Below are positions 57,402-64,000 of a DNA stretch of 64,000 nt, piece by piece (the stretch's first letter is position 1; the number at the start of each line of letters is the position of its first letter). The notes beneath the pieces are model-generated. The model was not told the DNA's origin. It saw only the letters and a program-made list of their open reading frames with translations, and did no database searches. Source of the DNA: Caecitellus pseudoparvulus (lineage: Eukaryota; Bigyra: Bicosoecida); contig CBFFRQ010000054.1 of NCBI GenBank assembly GCA_965644315.1, positions 372,001-436,000 of the forward strand, given 5' to 3'. The position numbers and the translations under genes are program-made.

Positions 57402-58380
57402 TGCGGATTTTGAGCATTTTGCTGGGTGCCGCAGTGGTCGCCCTGCTCGCGAGCCCCACCCGTGTTAGCACGGGATGACCAAACCGACCATGTACATGCT
57501 GCATGTCTGCGTGCCTGTGTCCCCCCCACAGTGGCCGAGTCTCGCAAGTACCACTGCAAGAAGTTCGTGAAGGTGGGGCAGAAGTCTGCGCAGTGAAACG
57601 CGCCATGCAGCGATGTCAAGCAGCGAGCATTGCCCCACTTCGCAGACTCGGCCAACTCCAAAAGTATGTGATGCACTGGAGCTTTGCGCGCCTACCCTCG
57701 CACACTGCCCGACGCGGCGCCGCCCGGCACAGGTGTTTCTGCATTTGTGACTTGGCCATGCGCAGTAGAGCCTCCTCCACTGCCTGCGCCAATGCTTGTG
57801 GAACCGTGCGTGCAGCAATGCCGCCTGTGAAGACTACAAGTCCACCAGTGCGTACGCTGCATTGGAGGAGACGACCTGCAAGCAGTACGAGTACGTGGAA
57901 GCTGGCGCCGAGGCCAACCATGAAGAACGTCTGCCGTGCTGGCTTCAAGATGGGCGGCTCCCTCGGGTGTGAGACTGGTGCGCGGGCACTGGCAGACGCC
58001 ATGGAACGGGGAGGAGTGACGCCGCAGCCTACGGCAGCCGCGTTCGAGGAGGAGGTGGGCAGTGATGCCAGCGCTGACGCTGAGCCGCTGGAGGACGAAG
58101 AGGCCGCCTCGCAGCAAAGGGCGTCGATGAGGGAGTCAAGATTCAAGAGGAGGCTCCTGGAGTGGCTCTGCAGAGGAAGAACACCCAGTGAACACAGAGG
58201 GAGGGCTGTCATTCGCAGTGGGAATCAGCGTGGCCATAGCGGCCCGATTTGCGGCAAATCTCTCATCAATATTGCTTCTGACAATTGGATTGGCGTTTTC
58301 GTTTCGTTTTCAGCGACTGCATAGCCTACCGGCGAGCAAGTTCACCCTCGAGCGTGGCCGCAGGGAGGTGTACTGCGCAC
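57402..58380 (+). pseudogene. Disrupted gene for a secretory-pathway Cys-rich protein with acidic region and TM segment
   Basis: An ATG at 57402 opens a clear signal peptide (MRILSILLGAAVVALLASPT). A GTGTTA donor and an acceptor at about 57530 join it to AESRKYHCKKFVK. Beyond this no single frame holds: pieces with Cys pairs (HCLRQCLWNRACSNAACEDY), an acidic stretch (EEEVGSDASADAEPLEDEE) and a hydrophobic segment (58200-58300, LSSILLLTIGLAFSF) occur in different frames. The order signal peptide, Cys-rich lumenal part, acidic part, TM helix would suit an ER membrane protein. No family recognised. Breaks may be sequence errors as in the neighbours. Exon limits are approximate. Confidence 0.4.
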
Positions 58381-58443
58381 TCTTCAGCTATTTGTTTGTC
58401 TTTGCGGCCCAGGCGGTGTCGCCCTTGAGAGTGCCGTGCATAG

Positions 58444-60024
58444 GTGGCTCACGTGGCTGGGAGCAGGCAGATTCCTGTCTGCACTGTTAGTGCCTTTGCG
58501 GCAGCCTCCTTGCTGTGGCGGGGAGGCTCTGCACAGTACCCAGTGCCAGACTCCCTCATTGAGTGTCCTAGCGAATTTGATCGCTCCCCGACACTCGTGT
58601 GGACACGACCGCGCTTGCGCTTGGCCACGTGGAATATGGAGTGGTGAGTTGCGTGAAATCGGCCGCTGCACCCCGGCTGCACCAGGCTCGTCATGCAGGC
58701 TGCAGGGCACGTACGGGTGCTCCTACACAGGTTTTACGACGACAAGCCCCCCTACGCAAACCGGGGCCCTCCCCATCGACGCAGCGCTTCAAGAGCGCAT
58801 CAACAATTTCACGGAGGTCATGGGGCAGCTGCAGCGCCGGACGTGGAACCTGAACGAAATCGAAGGGTGCTTCATGCTGAACCGCCTCTTCAACGGCAGC
58901 AGTCTCGCCTCTGCCGCCTTCGTGTACTCCGTCGCTGTGGGGCGCAGCGACGACACGGGCATCGGGGCAGCACTTGGGCCTGCTCAGCCGGGTTCCCGTC
59001 ACGGCGCCGCCGGCCTTCTCCACCGCCCGCGCCGACATCCCCCTGAACGACCTCCCGCTGCGGCTGGGTGGGCAGCAAGACGACGGGCGCCAGCAAGCAC
59101 TACGTGGCTCAGGCGTCTGCTCCCCCTTCGGCACCATCATCCTGGGCGGCGTGCACTTCAAGTTCGCTGCCCCCAACGACCCCCTCCCGCGCCCAACGTG
59201 AGGGCCAAGCACAGGTGTTTGTGAACGCCGTGCAAGCAGCGCTGGACGCCGCAGAGCGGCCCTGCCCACGTCGTGGTCTTTGGCGACTTCAACGACTTCC
59301 CTCAGCAACGCCGTGCCCGACGTCAGCGGCAGCCAGGCCGGCTCCTCGTGTTCTGGAGTGGGTCACGCGGCGCCTGGATCTGCGGGCCGTCGCACACACC
59401 GTGCCACAGGACGACAGGCACACGTGGGGCCCTAGCTCCTCCTTCCCGGCGTCGCAGCTGGACCACATGCTGGTGTCGCCGTCACTCTTCCGGCACCTGG
59501 CCAGCGTGGACATCTACCGTAACGCCAGCACCTTCCCCAGCCTCAGCGACCACGCCCCCATCATCGCCACCTTCACACACAGCGCCAACCGCACGGTCCC
59601 TGACCCGGCTCCCGGCCTGCAGCCTTTCTGCCCTTCCGCCCACCCTCCCGTGGCTGCGCCGCCCGCCCCAGCCTGCTCCCCAGTGCAGCCCCTCTCCAGA
59701 CGCCTCCCCTCACCGCCCGCCACCCCCAGCGCATCCCCCTCCACCTCCCCAGCAGCACCCAGCGGCGGCAGCAGTGGCAAGGGCCCCGACGCTGGGGGTG
59801 TGTCTCCCCCGGTGCCACAGGCGGCATCGCCGCGGGCACGTTCCTCGTCGGCTTGGCGGTGGGGTGGTCTCGTGCACATGCTCTGCAGTCCCCGCCGCTC
59901 GGGACCACCTCCCGCACCAAACTGCCTGACACCTACCAAGGCATGGAGGCGGGCGGGGGGGTGCCAAGGGCGCTCCTCCCTGCGTGTCTGCCCGGACCGC
60001 GTGGAGCTGGTACAGCAAGCGTGA
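58444..60024 (+). pseudogene. Endonuclease/exonuclease/phosphatase-family protein, frame broken by several indels
   Basis: The catalytic blocks of the EEP (DNase I-like) fold occur in order on the plus strand but in changing frames: LRLATWNMEW joined by an intron (58645 to about 58729) to FYDDKPPYANRG; INNFTEVMGQLQRRTWNLNE; GLLSRVPVTAPPAFS; GSKTTGASKHYVAQ; TIILGGVHFKFAAPNDPL; VVVFGDFNDFP; and SDHAPIIATF. Together they supply the metal and phosphate ligands (Asn, Glu, GDFND, SDHAP). At least five 1-nt shifts are needed. A hydrophobic leader before the domain (TVSAFAAASLLWRGGSA) and a later hydrophobic stretch (GGIAAGTFLVGLAVGW, near 59820-59865) suggest a secretory or membrane-anchored nuclease/phosphodiesterase. 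Start and end are approximate. Confidence 0.6.
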
Positions 60025-60115
60025 GGACTGCACCGCCCGGCCAATGCAAGTGTGCTGCTGCAGAGGGTTGCGGCGTCGTCGTGAGCCGTGCATTGGTGCG
60101 GCGACGGCAGCCGCC

Positions 60116-61645
60116 TCATCGGACCCACCCCCCATTGCCCTTCGTGATGCTCCTGGAGGCCGTCCAAAGCCCGTCGTCGCCTGCCATGACGGGGTTGCCC
60201 TTCAGCATGACGCGGTAAATGGTGGGGATCTGCAGCAGCACCGGCGGCAGGGTTGTCAAGGCATTGCCGTTGGCCAGCACAGTCTTGAGCAGGCGAGTGC
60301 AGGATGCCAGGCCAGCCGGCAAGGTAGGTCGGGCTGGTTGGCGCCGACGTTGAGGATTTCCAGCGCTGCCATGGCGCCGATGCCTTCTGGCAGGGCGGTG
60401 AGTTTGTTCCCCTTCAAGTTCAACGTCGTGACGGCGGTGAGCGGAGCCAGGCGCGCGTCAGCACCTCTGCCGAGCTGGCAGGAGTTCTGCAGGGGGTGCA
60501 GACCGCGTTTCGTGCAGTGTGCGGGAGCTTGGCGGTACAGGGGCGCCATGGGGCGACGACGCACCATGTCCAACATCTTCAGCGCCGGCGCGGCTGAGCC
60601 CAAGTCAGCAGCTCCGTGAGGGGGTTCTGGTGCAGCTGCAGCTGCTCCAGCGTCGCGGCAGGGCCAGCAAGGGACGGCAGCATGACCATGGTGTTCCTGC
60701 ACAGGCGGTGGTCAGTGTGTGGGGCGGTGCAGGGCTGCGGCTCGGCGTGGCGGGTGCACCTACGCAAAGGCTGCAATGCGCGTGACTGCCGTCCATTGCG
60801 ACAGGTCCGGCAGTGTCTTGAGCCGGTTGTCCGCGACATTGAAGTCCAGCATGGCAGTGCACTTGAAATGGACGCCAAGGCGGATGAGGGAGTTGTTGAA
60901 GAAGTTTGCTTCTTGCAGGTGGGTGAGGCCGCCGATGTCCTCGGGCAGCGCCTTGAGCTCGTTTTTGAAGGCTATGAGGACGCTCAGGCTCGCAGCCACA
61001 GAGGGAGTCTGGCAGACTGGTCAGGCTGTTCTCACTGACATCCAGGCGCTCCTGCGTTGAGTTGAGTGTGGCCGGGTGTCGTGGCGCAGCAAGTGAGGTG
61101 CAGTGCCGCAGCAGCAGCAAGCCGCGGAGGCCAGCTGCCCTGCAACTAGTTGCGGACACGGTGAGCGGCAGCCCGCCACGGAGCCACCTCCACAGCGACT
61201 CATTAAGGCCATGCCTGTCTTCGCTGCGCCTGCAGCCTCGCCTGTCCCCGGCTCGGACACAAAGGCACGCACCAGGAGAGGGAAACGCTCCCAGCTCGGC
61301 CGGCAGCTCTGTGAGGAGTGTTTCCGCTGGCATCCAGCTCGCGGAGGGCGCTGAACACAAGCAGCCCAGGGGGGAAACGCCGCGAACTTGCCCCTTGATG
61401 CTGAGCTTGCGCACAGCGCTGACGTCGGCGCCTTGCAGTGCGCCTGGGATCTCCAAGCTCACGCCGCTGGCCGCTGACAAGTCCAGATCCCCTCCTGCCT
61501 GCGCGGCTTCCAGCGGCGAGGAGCTGCAGGCGCCTCCTGACCCACTGGCTGCCGGCTGGGCGGTGTCCTGTGCAGGGTTCTTGACAGAGGTGCCCACGCC
61601 GACAGTGCTGTCTGCTGTGGCAGCCTTGGAGCTGCCACAGCCCAT
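60116..61645 (-). pseudogene. N-myristoylated leucine-rich-repeat protein, frame broken by indels
   Basis: From the ATG at 61645 the protein begins MGCGSSKAATADS, a textbook myristoylation plus palmitoylation signal for membrane anchoring. LRR units of about 23 residues follow in shifting frames: LRELDASGN, ERLDVSENSLTSLPDSL, VLIAFKNELKALPEDIGG, MLDFNVADNRLKTLPDL, LEQLQLHQNPLTEL, VTTLNLKGNKLTALPEGIG and a last unit with NALTTLPPVLLQ before the stop at 60116. The LxxLPxxI spacing resembles LRRC40/SHOC2/Ras-group LRR proteins. Short introns are likely at about 61395-61350 and elsewhere. At least three frameshifts are needed. Confidence 0.6.
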
Positions 61646-61789
61646 TGTGCCGGGAGCAAACCGCAGGCGGCCGCCGGCGCACTCGCGGCAGACTCGCACA
61701 ATGCAAGCGATAGCGAAGACGAGCTGCTCCTCGCACATGCACACAGTTGACTGATTTGACGTTGAGACCCTACCCGTACCGCGGCAGCC

Positions 61790-62537
61790 ATGTACAGGGG
61801 CCGTGGAGGTGGGCGAGGCGGCCGAGGCGGAGGCCGGGGGCGTGGGCGTGGGCGGGCGGCGGCCGCGGGGGCTTTGGTGGCCGTGGGGGCTACGATCAGG
61901 GCCCTCCTGAGGCATGTTGGAGGGTGCGTGTGCTCGCGTGCTGGGCGCGTGGCGCGGCGGCGCCGGTGAGCTGCAGCTGCTGCACGCGTTGAATTTCCGC
62001 ACCTGCAGAGGTTGGCGAGTACCAGCACGAAGCGGAGGGCGAGATGGTGTGCAACAGCACTCACGAGAAGGTGCCCTACTTCAACGCGTACATCTTCCTG
62101 GAGAACAAGACCCAGATTGGCAAGGTGGAGGAGGTCTTCGGCCCCACCACACAGGTGGTGCGTGTTCCCGCCTGCTGGTGTGCCAGCCTTTGACCTCACC
62201 CCGACCCGTCTCCCACCCCTCGCCGCAGATGTTCACCGCCGCGCTCCAACGGCGTCGTCGCGTCCTCCTTCAAGAAGGGTGACAAGGTGTAAGACACCCC
62301 CGACAAGCTCCTGCCCATGTCTCGCTTCCTGCCCCAGCCCAAGGGCAGTGGTGGCTCCAAGGGCCGCGGTGGTGGTCGCGGTGGTCGCGGAGGTGGTCGC
62401 GGTGGAGGTCGCGGCCGTGGTGGTCGTGGTGGCGGCTTTGGTGGCCGTGGTCGCGGTGGCTTCGGTGGGGCGCGGTGGTGGCCGCGGGCGGGGTGGTGGC
62501 TTCGGCGGAAGCCGGCCGTGGTCGAGGCCGCTACTAA
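61790..62537 (+). pseudogene. GAR1: H/ACA snoRNP subunit GAR1, frame broken by indels
   Basis: Three exons (61790-61923, 62009-62154, 62229-62537). Exon 1 is an RGG box (MYRGRGGGRGGRGGGRGRGR) leading to GGYDQGPPE. Exon 2 is the intact GAR1 core: [36 protein letters not shown] and EEVFGPTTQ. Exon 3 has SSFKKGDKV, DKLLPMSRFLPQPKG and a second RGG box ending in an Arg-Gly run, Tyr and TAA. GAR1 works in pseudouridylation of rRNA in the nucleolus. One indel in exon 1, one before GAR1's ASSFKK block, a TAA after GDKV and one in the last RGG box break the frame. The gene is essential elsewhere, so these are likely sequence errors; it is labelled by its state here. Confidence 0.8.
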
Positions 62538-62886
62538 GCCCCCCCCCTCCACCTCCCAAGCACAGTGTGCCGCAGACCCTCCCGTCAGGGTGGTTGAGCA
62601 CCCCAAGCCACTCGCCAGGCACACGGGAACGACGGCCACACACGCCGCAGTGGCTTCCCACCCCCTGTGGCAAGGCCACAGTGGCTTCCTGCCCGCCCAG
62701 CTGAAGAATGCACCGCCCTCGCCCTGCTCAGCCGTCGCCACTGCCACCCCCTGCCCTCGCCCTCGCTGTGCGAGTCTGTGTCTGACAGGGTGATGACACC
62801 CCCCTCCCCCCTCTGCCAGAGCCGCTGACACGCTCGCCGGTGGGGTCCGAGGTCCCCCCTCCTCCTCCTCCGCCGAGGCACAGGCG
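62538..62886. other. Convergent intergenic region, GAR1 / ERCC1
   Basis: About 350 bp of C-rich DNA between two convergent genes, likely both 3' UTRs. No gene or structured RNA recognised. Confidence 0.35.
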
Positions 62887-63955
62887 TCAGGGGGCTGTGG
62901 TGGCACGCCCCCTCGCCCTCCACTGAGCTACAGGGGGCATGCCCACCACTGCTCGCTTGGCATTGGATGCCAGCGCACTGCCGGCACCGGCCTGGGAGAA
63001 GGCGTGTGCAGCACATCCAACAGACGGCGCACTTTGGCCTCTCCCAGCCCCGGGCACGCACGCAGGGCGGCAGGGCTGGCCGGCCACAGCGCCTGCCACA
63101 GAGGTCGTGTTCAGCAGCGTCAGCGCGTCGGTTTTGTTCACGCCCCGCACCCTACCCAGGGCGCCTTGCACCGTTGCCACGAAGCCCTTCGAGGCCTTGG
63201 GCTTGATGGTCACCATGCCTTTCTTCTCGTACGCCTTGTATGTCTCCAGGTACCTGACGTGGCGCGCGTGTGCGCAGTGTGGTCCACGCGCTGACCCACA
63301 ACGCTGCGCTGACCGGAGTGACTCACCGAGCTGACTCCGCCGCTGACCACGTCACTATGGCGGTGAAATCATTCAGCACAGCCTGGTGACACAGCTCTTT
63401 GCAAGGGGTGAGTGCTGTCATCCACATCAATCTGCGCACTCAGGTGGGGGCGGTGCGGAGAGCGTGACATGTGTGTGGCCACCGCTCACCGCACCTGGAT
63501 CAGCAGCACACGCAGTTGAAACTCCGAACGCAAGCTCATCATGCGTTTGAAGGCATACTGTGGGTGCAGCAAGTGGTACCGATGGAGATGAAGAGGGCGG
63601 CAGAGGTGGGGCTCAAGATGAAGTCGGGCTTGATGTCAGCGTACTCCCACGCCACCTGGCGAACATGGACAAGAGGGGGTTGCCCTGCTGTCGGCGTGCG
63701 ACGAGTAGATTTGCACCAGAGCCCACGGCATGTAGGGGAGTGGCGGGCGGGGGTCTCCGCCCGCCACGGGGCTGGTGCTGGCACAAGTGCTGGCGCAGGT
63801 GTTGGCGCCAACGAGGCTCAGGCAGCGGCTGCGCGACGGCGCCAAACGCCGCTGCGAAGCCGCTGGACTGAGCAGGATCCGAACGGCGGCAATGACGGCT
63901 GCACTCGCCGCTCCTCTGCAGCAGCCTCAGCCGCCTCCAGGTCTGGAATGTCCAT
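62887..63955 (-). pseudogene. ERCC1: DNA-repair endonuclease subunit ERCC1 (Rad10), frame broken by indels
   Basis: Three exons: 63955-63495, 63431-63327 and 63253 to about 62887 (introns 63 and 73 nt). The start MDIPDLEAAEAAAEERR is followed by a variable region, then the ERCC1 central domain: NLLVARRQQGNPLL, VRQVAWEYADIKPDFIL, RYHLLHPQYAFKRMMSL and FQLRVLLIQ. Next come IDVDDSTHPL, LNDFTAIVTWSAAE and RYLETYKAYEKKG (diagnostic), and the tandem HhH domain (RGVNKTDALTLLNT, PGLGEAKVRRLLDVLH). ERCC1 pairs with XPF to cut 5' of lesions in nucleotide-excision repair. At least four frameshifts interrupt otherwise excellent similarity, suggesting sequencing errors; it is labelled by its state here. 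The C-terminal stop is uncertain. Confidence 0.82.
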
Positions 63956-64000
63956 GGTCAGGCCTCGTGCACCGGTGGCCCGAGTACTACCGCAACGCAG

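Overview
The window is nuclear DNA from a GC-rich, gene-dense, flagellated eukaryotic microbe. The evidence is spliceosomal GT-AG introns in most genes (nearly all 62-85 nt), a full-length outer-arm axonemal dynein heavy chain, an OFD1-like basal-body protein, 80S ribosomal protein eS6, mitochondrial presequences and a tRNA-Lys followed by a pol III T-run. No bacterial operon signals or plastid genes were seen. A heterotrophic flagellate or alga fits (a GC-rich stramenopile such as a bicosoecid is my guess), but the sequence alone does not settle the lineage.

Layout, left to right. 0-6 kb: a minus-strand helical-repeat gene with a mitochondrial-type N-terminus that runs off the left edge, an OFD1-like centriolar gene with a huge Pro-Ala tail, and a divergent actin-related protein. 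6-20 kb: one minus-strand outer-arm dynein heavy chain (about 4,580 aa). 20.7-27 kb: a very large HSA / SNF2-like / SANT protein of the EP400-SWR1-EAF1 type whose ATPase motifs are eroded. 27-34 kb: phosphoacetylglucosamine mutase, a mitochondrial alpha/beta hydrolase, glutaryl-CoA dehydrogenase and an FMR1/FXR-like KH protein with eleven 45-bp repeats. 34.4-35.2 kb: eS6. 35.4-41 kb: a compositionally distinct stretch with two inverted ankyrin-repeat paralogues (one with an in-frame stop) around about 2.7 kb of AT-richer DNA with no convincing gene, followed by tRNA-Lys(CUU). 41-57 kb: a MerC-like membrane protein, SR-protein kinase, kinesin-7-like motor, a WD40/mutarotase-like fusion, histidyl-tRNA synthetase, WDR82/Swd2 and acetyl-CoA synthetase. 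57-64 kb: a disrupted secretory gene, an endonuclease/exonuclease/phosphatase protein, a myristoylated LRR protein, GAR1 and ERCC1.

Reading frames are clean up to about 52 kb. HisRS and acetyl-CoA synthetase then each need one single-base correction, and from about 57 kb every gene is broken by several indels even though the domains stay highly conserved. The breaks hit normally essential genes (GAR1, ERCC1, HisRS), so falling consensus quality toward the right is more likely than mass pseudogenisation.

Functionally the genes fall into flagellum/cytoskeleton (dynein, OFD1, kinesin, ARP), chromatin and nuclear RNA work (EP400-like, WDR82, SRPK, GAR1, ERCC1), translation (eS6, HisRS, tRNA-Lys, KH protein) and central metabolism (AGM1, GCDH, ACS). 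They do not form one pathway. Exon coordinates were worked out by hand from frame continuity, splice consensus and recalled family sequences; no database search was run.
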